From Argentina anserina (taxonomy: Eukaryota; Streptophyta; Magnoliopsida; Rosales; Rosaceae), in the NCBI RefSeq assembly GCF_933775445.1, contig NC_065876.1:22134001-22198000 (forward strand): a DNA stretch of 64,000 nt. The letters are read 5' to 3'. Within the stretch, counting starts at the first letter, position 1; every line of letters begins with the position of its first letter. Below the pieces are notes generated by a model. The model ran no database searches. It had not been told where the DNA came from and saw only the letters and a list, made by a program, of their open reading frames with translations. Shown one piece after another: positions 23,278 to 33,830 of this stretch. Both the position numbers and the translations under genes were made by a program.

Positions 23278-25680
23278 ATTTTGGGCCCGGTCCGGCCCAT
23301 CCCATGAGTGATAGGTTCGGGCCGGATCTAAGTAAATTTAAATAAGTGGCGCACCAAGTATTTTCATAAATACGAATATTCAAGCCCGTCCACCTAAGCG
23401 GGCCTTACGGAATTTTACGGGCCGGGCCTTGCGGGTTTGTATTAAAAAAAAATATAATACTCTAATTTAAAGGTTTGAAATCTTAAAAAACATTTAAAAA
23501 AAATCACAAATAAATTATAGTTTCAAAATATTGTCGATCGACACCAATAGATGTGATCGCTATATATATTTAGGGACCATGTAAAAATTTCATCCGTTTT
23601 GAATATGATTTAACCGCCCGTACCTACGGTTAACAAAAAAATGGCGTTTTCACATAATAAAACCTCATTGACGGAGCTTTGCCAAATGAGTTTCTTCTTT
23701 GCGACCACGCACGATCAGTGACAAAAATTAGGTGATTTCAAATATATAGACAATTTTCCGCATTCGCATCTTGTTAATAGGTTCCCCTTAGGGCATATTA
23801 GTGGTGTTTTTGGTTTACCGGAAATTCCGACGGTCAAACAAGGTGCGAATTAGATAAAATTTTAAAATGATCACTAAATATATATATTGATCACATCAGA
23901 TGGTTTTCGATCGATTCCGAGAAGTTTCATTCATATAGTCGCTTCATAATGTGATAGTTTTATTTTGAACCTAATTTAAAAGGTTATGATACATTAGTGG
24001 ACACTTCAGTGATCGACAATTCCAGTTCGAAATATGGTCAATCGACACCAGTATATATGATTGGTATATATATTTAGCGAATATGTAAAATTTTTGTCCG
24101 TTTTGGACATGGTTTGACCGTTCGTACCAACGGTCAACTAAAAAAGGCGTTTTGACATATTGAAACCTCATTGACCGGGGCTTGCCAAATAGATTTCTTT
24201 AGTGCAACTATGCACAATAGGTAACAAAAATTAGGTGATCTTCATAGATATAAATGGCTTTCGGTGTTCGCATATTTGTAATAGGTTATCCGTTAGGACA
24301 TATTAGTGGTGTTTTCGATTTAACAAAAATTCTGATGGTCAAACGAGGTCTGAATTGAGTGAATTTTTATGGGGTCACTAAATATATATACTGATCACAT
24401 CGGCTGGTGATGATCAATCCCGAAAAGTTTCCTTGATATAATCGCTTCATAATGCGATAGTTTTATTTTAAAACCTAATATAAAGGTTATGATACATTAG
24501 TTGATACTTAAGTGATCGCCAACTCTAGTTCGAAATATGGTCAATCGACACCAGCAGATGTGATCGGTATATATATTTAGGGACCTCGTAAAAATTTCAT
24601 CCGTTTTGGACAAGGTTTGACCGTTCGTACCTACGGTCAACAAAAAAAGAGGTGTTTTGACATATTGAAACCTCATTGACTGGGGCTTTGCTAAATATGT
24701 TTCCTCTGTGTGACCATGCACGATAGGTAACAAAAATTAGGTGATTTCAGATATGTAAACGGCTTTCGGAGTTCGCATCTTTGTAATGGGTCCTCCTTTA
24801 TGACATATTAGTGGTGTTTCCGGTTTACCGGAAATTCCGACGGTCAAACGAGTTCCGAATTGGATTAAATTGTTACAAGGTCACTAAATATATATATCAA
24901 TCATATCGGCTGGTGTTGATCGATCCCGAGAAGTTTCATTTATATAGTCGTTTCATAATGCGATAGTTTTATTATAAACCTAATATAAAAGGTTATGATA
25001 CATTAGTAGACACTTTGGCGATCGATAACTCTAATTCGAAATATAGTTGATCGACACTAGCAGATGTGATCAGTATATATATATTTAGGGAACCCGTAAA
25101 AATTTCGTCCATTTTGGATATTGTTTGACCGTCCGTACCTACGATGAACAAAAAAAGATGCGTTTTGACATATTAAAATCCTCATTGACCGGGACTTTGT
25201 AAAATGAGTTTCCTTGGTGCGATCGCACACAATCAGTAACAAAAATTAGGTGATTTCAGATATGCAAACTGTTTTTGGTCTTCTCTTATGACATATTAGT
25301 GTTTTCGGTTTACCGGAAATTTCGACGGTTAAATGAGGTCTGAATTGGATGAAATTCTTATAGGGTCACTAAATATATATACCGATCATATCAACTGGTG
25401 TTGATTAATCCCGAGAAATTTTTTCATATAGTTGCTTCATGATGCGATAGTTTTATTCTAAACCTAATAAAATATGTATGTATAATATTTTATTATTTAG
25501 CGGGCTTTTACGGGCCGGGCTTTGCAGGCTTTTAGCGGGTTGGGTTTCACACCTCTAATCTAAACCCGACTTTACTCACGGAAGCGGACTTTGGCAGGAT
25601 TTCTCGCGGGTCGGACCAGAGTAAAAATTTATCGGGCTAGCGGGTCTCCGCGTATTTTTCTGATCGGCGGGATAAATAAT
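23278..25680. repeat. GC-rich bordered segment split by a family B array
   Basis: Both borders (23278-23440 and 25495-25680) are rich in CGGGCC/GGCCCG motifs and share TTTTACGGGCCGGGCYTTGC in the same orientation. Between them lies the family B array. The borders look like two parts of one GC-rich element, with the array either inside it or inserted into it. No inverted ends or TSD were pinned down. Confidence 0.5.
23520..25480. repeat. satellite-like family B array, about four units of ~500 bp
   Basis: Recurrent landmarks are the 'GTGATCGACAAC' type (about 24012, 24511, 25018; spacings 499 and 507), TATATATATTTAGGGA, GACCGTCCGTACCTACGGT, and GGTTTACCGGAAATTCCGACG. Units share roughly 80% by eye. 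Each contains ACCGTNCGTACCWACGGT, a near-palindrome. No coding content. Confidence 0.85.
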
Positions 25681-25774
25681 GAGGCATATTGGTATTATGA
25701 TGTGTTCTTTCAAGAAGATGGGTAGAGATAGGTAAATACATTGATTAATATAAGTGTCAACCGGAAAAAACTAA

Positions 25775-26208
25775 GGATCCGAAATTCCCGCTGCAGACAA
25801 AAGAATTGGAAAACGCACGTGGTGTTACCTCCCTCCTTCGGATGCAGTAGAAGCAGAACCCAACACGTCAGCCACGTACAAGATGCCTCCCAATACAATC
25901 TCTCTAGTTTTGCTTGGCCCAAGAGACGAATTGGAGAAGCTGCATCCATCACATGATGTGGCGTCGCGATATGTTGATGGAAACATTAATCTCTCAAAAG
26001 TGCGTTTTCGGTTTAATTGGTCGTAAATCATCGAACAATTTTATCCCTTTCATGGAATATATGGAATATATCATGTCAGTGTTAATTGTGGCAGGTGTCT
26101 GCAGAGACTGCAAATGCCCTACTACTGCAAATCGAAGGGCTTACTTCACTTATACAGGGGCGGTCCACAGAAGCAAGAGACATTATCAAGAACATTAAGG
26201 ATATTCAT
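25775..26208 (+). CDS. two spliced exons of an unrecognised protein (partial)
   Basis: A frame open from 25775 to 25999 reads GSEIPAADKRIGKRTWCYLP, then PSDAVEAEPNTSATYK, MPPNTISLVLLGPRDELEKL and VASRYVDGNINLSK, and ends exactly at AAA|GTGCGT. After a 95-bp intron ending GGCAG, a second exon (26095-26208, 38 codons, no stop) reads VSAETANALLLQIEGLTSLI, then QGRSTEARDIIKNIKDIH, ending at CAT|GTAAGC. Phase 0 matches on both sides. Composition and amphipathic pattern look like real protein; exon 2 is probably helical. I do not recognise the family. A possible acceptor precedes 25776 (CTAAG). No further exon was found on either side, so it may be a gene fragment or a captured piece. Confidence 0.45.
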
Positions 26209-26858
26209 GTAAGCATTCAAATGTGTATATTTGATTAGGTCCGAATGAGAGGGCATAAATATGATTACATTCCACATCATACAGTATCCAATCCACCATG
26301 CACATATACTTGTTTGAGAGTATACTGATTGCGCAATCAATGTACTGTGAGATTATGTCCTCTTTGTCGCTTCAAATAAGGTAACAAGGCGTTTCTGGGT
26401 TTCTCAGGCTAAATCCTTCTTCATTTACAGTGTATTTATTTTATACTTGGTCACATATTAACTTATAATCTTTCCCAGTCATAAACGACGTACTAGCAAA
26501 TTCTTGTACATGTTTCCGTAAATTGTGTTACCTATTAACCAAAGGATGGTAAGGAATTAGTTGATCAATTTTTACCCTCTTACAGAGTACCATAAGGGAC
26601 TAATAAGCCTCATTGGATTCAATTACCTCGTAATCGTAACTGCCTGAAAACAGTTGAAAAAAACATAAGTGCCAATATGTGTAATCAAAATATCATGTCC
26701 AATCTACAAAACAAAAGGATCTAATCATCTGCAAGTTACAGAACAGAGAGGAGAGACACAAATTTTGTTAACAGGCACATAATATGGTGTTTAACACCTT
26801 ATATTAATATCTTTGTAATATATAAAAGTTTTGAATCAAACCCGATCTTTCCACTTAC
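26209..26858. other. no gene recognised
   Basis: AT-rich spacer between the plus-strand exon pair and the minus-strand exon-like frame. Confidence 0.35.
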
Positions 26859-27078
26859 AGTCAGATCGCAGTTTTCACCCGGTAGGAATGAGTGTTTTTT
26901 CCCCCCTCGAGCGTCTTTTGAAGGAATAACATATCCACCTCCTTCATTATAATTCGTCTGTTTTTTTCCCTCCACAGTACAAACATCCTCCTGCATAAGA
27001 TCTTTCACAGACAGACCAACGGTTGCAGCAACTGACTTCAGTTCCTCATTTTTTTCTGGTTTTTCAAAAATCCTAGTG
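26859..27078 (-). CDS. single exon-like frame of an unrecognised protein (partial)
   Basis: On the minus strand, after an acceptor-like GAAATAG at 27079, the frame reads IFEKPEKNEELKSVAATVGL, then SVKDLMQEDVCTVEGKK and YVIPSKDARGGKKHSFLPGE, and ends NCDLT at a perfect ACT|GTAAGT donor (26859/26858). Residue composition is protein-like and hydrophilic. No family is recognised and no neighbouring exon is visible. It lies on the opposite strand to the exons at 25775-26208, so the two are not one gene as arranged. Confidence 0.4.
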
Positions 27079-27690
27079 CTATTTCACTCCTCTCCTTGTT
27101 GGATTGAAACTGTCAAAAACAAATAAATCCTGAGTCATATTTAACATTTGGAGGTCATAACAAAAGGTGACACTGATAAAAAAAAAGTTACTTCACACTA
27201 CCTTCACATACATGTTCAAACTAAGGTTCCCGATAACACTGCATGTTCCTTATGACACATACGCCCGTATCGTATTTGTTTGAAACGAAGTTTGACACAT
27301 AAATAGTATTAATTAATAAAAATAGAGATGATCATTTATCATAAACTCTTTTGTCATTGAATGTTATCGACGAAACTTTTATTTTCTTTAATTTTTTTCT
27401 TTTCAAAACAACGTGCTTTAAAAAAATATTTAAAAAACACCGATATATCGGGTCAAACTCCGTTTGACCCGATATATTGTCATTTGACTTGATTTTTCGG
27501 GTTGACCGATATAATAGACCGATAAGCAACTTATCGTATCGTTTTCTTAATATCAGGGATATATCGAGGATATATCGTGATATTTAGAACATTGGTTACG
27601 TGTCATATCTTTGACTCTTTATTTTTTTCAAATGATCTGAAAATTTCTTACAATCATAATAAATAGTTCAGATTCTAAAACAATTCTACA
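27079..27690. other. AT-rich, holds a perfect short hairpin
   Basis: No gene. At 27443-27477 a 16-bp perfect stem (ATATATCGGGTCAAAC and its complement) encloses a 3-nt loop. Nearby GATATATCG motifs recur (about 27545-27585), suggesting the remains of a small inverted-repeat element. Confidence 0.45.
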
Positions 27691-29640
27691 AAAATTACCA
27701 CGTTCTCATGACATGGCGCTATATTAACACATTAAAAAAATTAAACGCGCACGTGACTATGTAAAGAGGTATTATGTCAATTAGGGTTGACCGGATAGAT
27801 CGAGACCTAAACAAATACATAAATCAGTCAATTTCATACTGTACCAATATTTCAGTGTGACGATCACATCCAACGGTTGTAGTTTCATTTTGAAAATATT
27901 AATCACGTGAATCACAACGTGCCTACTAATATAACATAACTTTTATAGTATGTTTTGTACAAATGTATATGTTTACAAACTAACTACACTACTGAAATAA
28001 TATTTTCAAAAATCAACCGTTAGATATCGTCGTCATTGTGTACAATATATGTGGTAGAAAATTCATCAGTTTTCGTTAATTTTTTGTTCTCGATCCACAC
28101 GACTTGCTCTTTATTTCTCATTTATTCCTAAGGGCATCTATGTTACCCATATATAATTATTCACAAAATTAAGATTTAGTCGATAGAGCGCATCACAGTG
28201 AGCGTGTAGTAATTGTTTCGAAATTGTTAGGGCATTTGAACTATTTTTAAAGAGTTTTTTAAGTTTCAAAATCAATTGAAAAATAAATTAGAAAATGAGG
28301 TGGACAAATATTTCGGACGCGCCACGTGTCATATCTTCGAAAATCACCGTGGTCTCAAGATAATCTGCTCTATCCACTATTGTCAAAATCTTTAAATAAA
28401 TTTATCTGCCCACACGGCTACCCATAGGGAGTTATTGTGCTAATTAAGGTTTAACATGTAGATCGAGACCCGAATGAAGTTAAATATTGGTAAATTTTGT
28501 ACCATAGCCGTATTTTAATATGGTGATCACATCCAACGGTCAAAATTTCATTTTGTGACTTTTTGTCATGTAAATCACAACATGCCTAGTAATGTGGTAT
28601 AACCTTTGTATTAAGTTATATATAAATGTATTCGTTTACAAAATAAATATATTGTATATAATAAAATTTTAAAAGAATCGACCATACGATATCGTCACTA
28701 TAGTGTACTATAGTTGTGGTAGAAAATTCAATAATATTATCGGTAATGTTTGAGTCTCAATCCGCACAGTTAACGCTTTAGGCCTCATATTTTCTTAAGG
28801 CGGTTGTATTACTCAAATATAACTATTAAAAAAAACTTATACGAGCAGCTAAAGCGCATCAATGGGAGAATGTAGTCATTTTCGCGGAATCTTTCGGGCA
28901 CCGTAACAATTTGTTGAATACTTTTCGCCGAATCATTTCAAAGACAAATGGAGGTAAGAATTGTGCCACGTGTCATTTCTTTGATTTTTATTTAATTTAA
29001 AATTATTTGTAATCGTATATAAAGCTATTTAAAAATAGCTATGTTGCTTGAAAAAATCTCCGAAAATTACCACGGTCTCAAGATAATCCGCTCTAACCAC
29101 TCATATCAAAAATTTTAAATAAATTTATTTGCACACACAGCTGCTCATAAGGAGTTATTGTGCTACTTAGGGTTGAACGCATAGATCGAGACCCGAACGA
29201 AGTTGAAAATTGGTAAATTTTATACCATAGCTGTATTTTAATGTGGCAATTACATCCATCAATGGGAATTTTATTTTATGAATTTTAGTCATGAGAATAA
29301 CGACGTGCCTTGTAAAGTGGTATAACATTTGTATTATATGTAAATAGAGGATAAAATTAGGAAAAACCGACCGTATGTTATCTTCGTTATAGTGTACTTT
29401 AGCCGTTGTAGAAAATTCACTAATTTTTGGTAATGTTGAATCTCGATCCACACGATTAACACGTTAAGAGCGTCATACTTACCTAAAGGCGGATGTGTTA
29501 CCTAAATATAATTATCCAAAAATATTTTGTTTCAGTGGATAGAGAACATTAATGATAGTGCATAATATTTTTCGTCGAATTATTTAGACATTAGTGATAT
29601 TAATTATATTTTTTGAGAGATTTCAGTGTACAAACTTCCT
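27690..29640. repeat. family A repeats, second block (units ~660-730 bp)
   Basis: Unit starts lie near 27828, 28494 and 29217 with the same ordered landmarks as 17061-19340. These units are more diverged from each other than those of the first block. Confidence 0.75.
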
Positions 29641-30560
29641 TTATAAATTCAAAAAAATATCCATATGATGCAACTCTAGCGGTCTGTTTATAAAATTCAA
29701 TAAATATATATTACTTTGATTAGATATAATCCAATATTAATTGATAAGATTGTATTCTTAATATAATTGTTTTTAAATGAAATAGTTCCTTTAAATCATT
29801 CAAACTTAAACCCTAAACACTCCCCACTCCGCACTCCCCACTGCCCACTCCACACTCCCCACTAAAAACATGATTAAAATAAAAGACAAATCAACAATTG
29901 TCAAACCCAATTTTGTAATCATCATCGACAAAAACCGAATTTTATAATCTATTTTCCCTTCAAACACATCTATTTTGCAAATTCAACAACCAGAAGGTGG
30001 GGACTAGGGAGGAAGAAACTATCAACTCCATCACACAGAGATATTGTCCTATTGATGTCGGAGAGCCGGTCTCCACAGTAGACTTACAGAGTTCATCGAA
30101 CCCAGACAGAGTGAAAAAGAACATTTTATGCATCTGCATCAGAAGCAATTGTCTTTCACAGACTTAGATCGGAGAAGAAGACCGGAAAGCTAAAAAAGAC
30201 TGGATTTTGATTCCAAAATTGGAAGATCCCAGACGGCGGGATCTCTGCCCCCAAAACCCTCGTTAGATTGGTTCTAGCATCACCAGAGTACCAGCCGCCA
30301 CCAATCGAATCTTCAATTTCGCATTCCCTTGGGCGATCTTCTCCTCACCTTGGCCAAGATGCCCAGCTCTTCTGGCTACGAATTGCTCAACCTCAACGGC
30401 TGAAGCGGCAAGACATCCACCCACGTCTTTGATTGAACATCGATGACCCATTGAATTCTGACAGACCCCATGAAGAATACTAGACCATCAATGACTGATC
30501 TGTACTTACCCCCGACGCTTGCTTCCCTTAAACAGTGGGTATGATTTTTCTCTTGAGCTT
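29641..30560. other. C-rich short tandem repeat and decayed gene fragment
   Basis: 29818-29870 is a variable tandem run of CTCCCCACTC-type units. From about 30230 to 30535 the plus strand has coding-like sequence: MPSSSGYELLNLNG from 30360, stop codons in the frame, then MTDLYLPPTLASLKQW ending at TGG|GTATGA. The SSSGYE region is nearly identical to one at about 38580 (see 38452-38720), so both come from one unrecognised gene. Confidence 0.4.
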
Positions 30561-31982
30561 AAATCCCAACATGACTTATTAATATTAGAGTATCTAGTGC
30601 GTTTTCGATGGGAGTTTGGAACAGTTGTTCTGTACACATTTACCGACTGTGTTGGTTGCATATATGAATAATTTTCTACGTTATACCACTTTATCAGGAT
30701 TTATGGATTGGAATGGTTTAACAATAATGGATAAGAAAGAGACCACGTGTGATTTTTCCAAGAAGCTGACCTATTTTTTAAAGAAACATTATGTGTGGTT
30801 AAACAGAAACGAAAACTTAATTTAGAATTCTAGATATATATTAGTTGCTAGGTATTTGAAGTACAATATTAGATACACCTAAGTGACCTAACCCGATCGG
30901 CCAAAAGAGATACACCCAACCCCTAGTCAAATCTTAAATATGTGAGACTAGATGTGTGCAGTATCAAATTTGAACTACCATCTATCCTGGAACTAATATA
31001 TTCAAGAACTTTTTACTATCATGGACTTTTGTGAACTTGGCATATATGGCTCTTTTATTGGATATATTCTCGCATTAAATAAGTAGTGTGAACTTTACTG
31101 AACTTTTCAATTAACCATGTGCAATGATGGTTAAATATGTTACTGAATAGTTAGCCATATACTGCTTATTAGACATATAAATCCTTCTTTTAACATTTTG
31201 CAGATGTTGAAAAAATAACACTTTACATTTACTTAGGGTGGTGAACATGAGGTGGGCATGACATGAGTGAGCGACAAATTGGCTTCTGATTCCAGCATGG
31301 ATGAATGGCTTCAAGTATGTAGGTAGATGATATTGAATACTTGCACTTTAAAACTTGTCTCTTCCTTTTCAACAGACTCATGTATTTTATCTCCTGCAAT
31401 AGAAACGATTTACTGATTTAAATAGTAAATGCCTTTTTTTTCTTACAATCAGTATATCTTTGTCTTCTAGTAATGTTTTTTAATTTTCCCTTTTCATAGA
31501 TTTGGGGCCTGCAAAAATACATATTATTGCTGATACATGCTTATGCTCAAGACAAACAGTGACGTTGGGTTGCAATTCCTTTTTATCATGTTCAAGTAGA
31601 TTGGGCTTTTCTTATGTTTAATATTGGCTTTGGATGGTGGGAACTTTTACCTTGTATCATTTTTGAATGCTTCTTCTAATACATTAAATTGAATTACTTA
31701 TTAACGTGATTCAATGTCAATTTCTATACAAATGATTGGTAAAAAATGTAGCATCTTTATTAATGTGCAAAATTTAGGCAATGAAAAAAGATCACGCAAC
31801 ATAATTCTTCATATAGTCGCTTCATAATGTTACAAATGTAATTCAAGTGTAGTATAAATGGTTTTTAGCATGTTGATAGACCAAATTTTCAACATAGGCC
31901 GCGCTTAAGTAAAGATAATTGTATCAACTAGTCTGAATGCTCGAAATCATTTTCTATCAAAATGTTTGTTACAAATACGTGC
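30561..31982. other. no gene recognised
   Basis: AT-rich with scattered intron-like T-rich tracts. It may be the intronic continuation of the fragment at 30230-30535, but no later exon was recognised. Confidence 0.35.
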
Positions 31983-32300
31983 AGGTAGCTTTATAACAGG
32001 TTGGTAGTACTAGTTTTTTTGTTCGCTGGTAGTAGTTTTATAATTCAACGGTATTAGCTTTATAATTCGATAGTAGTAGCTTTTTATAATTCCTTGGTAG
32101 TAGCTTTGTACCTGAGTTATAGTAGCTTTGATACTCCTTCGCAATAGCTTTATAATATGCTTGTAGTAGCTTTTGTGTTCATTGGTAGTAGCTTTATAAT
32201 TCGACGGTAGTAGCTTTATAATTTCATGGTAGCAGCTTTGTGCATGAGTGGTAATAGTTTTGATACTCCTTCGCCGTAGCTTTATAACATTCTACTATTA
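31983..32300 (+). repeat. GTAGTAGCTTTATAATTC minisatellite with higher-order structure
   Basis: About a dozen variants of (G/T)GTAGTAGCTTTATAATTC, 20-28 bp each, run head to tail. Two larger repeats are visible, each going from a TTTTGTGTTCATTGG-type start to TGATACTCCTTCGC; the first has one extra small unit. The array lies just before a family A block. Confidence 0.85.
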
Positions 32301-32339
32301 GGTAAAGAATTTTTGAAATTGTGAATTCATATCAACAAT

Positions 32340-33830
32340 AAAACATTAGACGTGGACAAATGGGCAGTTATAATTACAGTGCGTGTCCCTGCTTTGTATT
32401 TAGTTTCAAATGATATTAAAGTTATATAAAATAACTTTGATGCTAAAAAACCTCTGAAATTTACTGTGGTTTGACGACAATCCGCTCTATCCACTCATGT
32501 AAAAAACATTATATGCACAGACGGCTACCTATAAGAGGGTATTGTGTCAATTAGGGTTGATCATATAGATCGAGACCCAAATGAACTCAAAAATTTGTGA
32601 ATTTCGTACCATAGCCATATTTTAGTGGGGTATCACATCCAACGTTCAAAATTTTATTTTGTAAATTCTAGTCATGTGAATCACAACGTACCTAGTAATG
32701 TGGTATAACCTTTATGTTTCGTTTATAAAATAATTATACTGTGAGAATAAAATTTAATTAAACCAATCATATGATATAAATTCATGAAATTTCGGTAATA
32801 TTTATGCCTCGATCCATGTGGTTATCTCTTTATGCCTCATACTTTTTCTAAGGGCTGGTGTGTTGCCCAAATATCACTACATAATCAAATTTATAGAAGT
32901 TGATAAAGCACATTAATCGAAGAGTGCAGTAATTTTCAGGGAAGTTCGGGCACTAAAGCTATTTTTGAAATTGCTGAATCATATAAAAAGTAAATACGCA
33001 GTCATAATTGCACCACGTGTTCAATCTTTGTTTTTTAGATAATGTTAAATGGTCTTAAACTTTTTAAAATCATAAATAATAGCTCTGACGGTCAAAAAAA
33101 CTACAAAAATAATAGCAATCTCAGAATAATCCACTCTATCTAGTCATATAACAATTATAAAAAAAATTATCCGCACACAAGGCTGCTTATAGAGAGGTAT
33201 TGTGTTAATTAGAGTTGAACACATAGATCAAGAACCGAACAAAAATAGAAAATTATTGAATTTCGTACCATAGCCGTAGTTTAGTGCGGCAATCACATCT
33301 AATGGTCGAAATTTTATTTTGTGAATTTTAGTCACGTGAATAACTACGTGCCTAGTAACATGGTACAACTTTTATATTATGTTATATGTAAATGTATTTC
33401 TTTATAAACTAACTATAATGAGAGAATAAAAATTTTAAAAATTAACCGTAGGATATTATCACTATAGTATATTATTTTCATGATAGAAAATTTCACGAAA
33501 ATTCAATAATGTTTAGAACTCGATCCATGTGGTTATCTCTTTACGCCCCATACCTTCCTAAGGGCAACTTTGTTACCCAAAAATCTCTATCCAAAAAAAT
33601 TCATACGAGCAGATAGGGCGTATCAATAGGAAAGTGCATGAATTTATGGGAAATTTTTCAGACACTAAAACTATTTTAAAGAATTTTTAAAGCCGCCGAA
33701 TTATATAAAAAATAAATACACGATCAAAATTGCATCACGTGTTTCTTTTTTAATTTTTAGATAATTATAAAGGGTCTTTAACTCTTTTTAAAATCATAAT
33801 AAATAGTTATAATGTAATTTGTTGTCTTAA
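32340..33830. repeat. family A repeats, third block
   Basis: Unit starts are near 32602 and 33258 (about 655 bp apart) with the ordered landmarks of family A. About 2.7 kb of other sequence, including the minisatellite, separates this block from the second. Confidence 0.75.

Noticed and set aside
25825..26031. 68-aa minus-strand ORF overlapping the exon pair
   Set aside because: Opposite-strand shadow of the better supported plus-strand exons.
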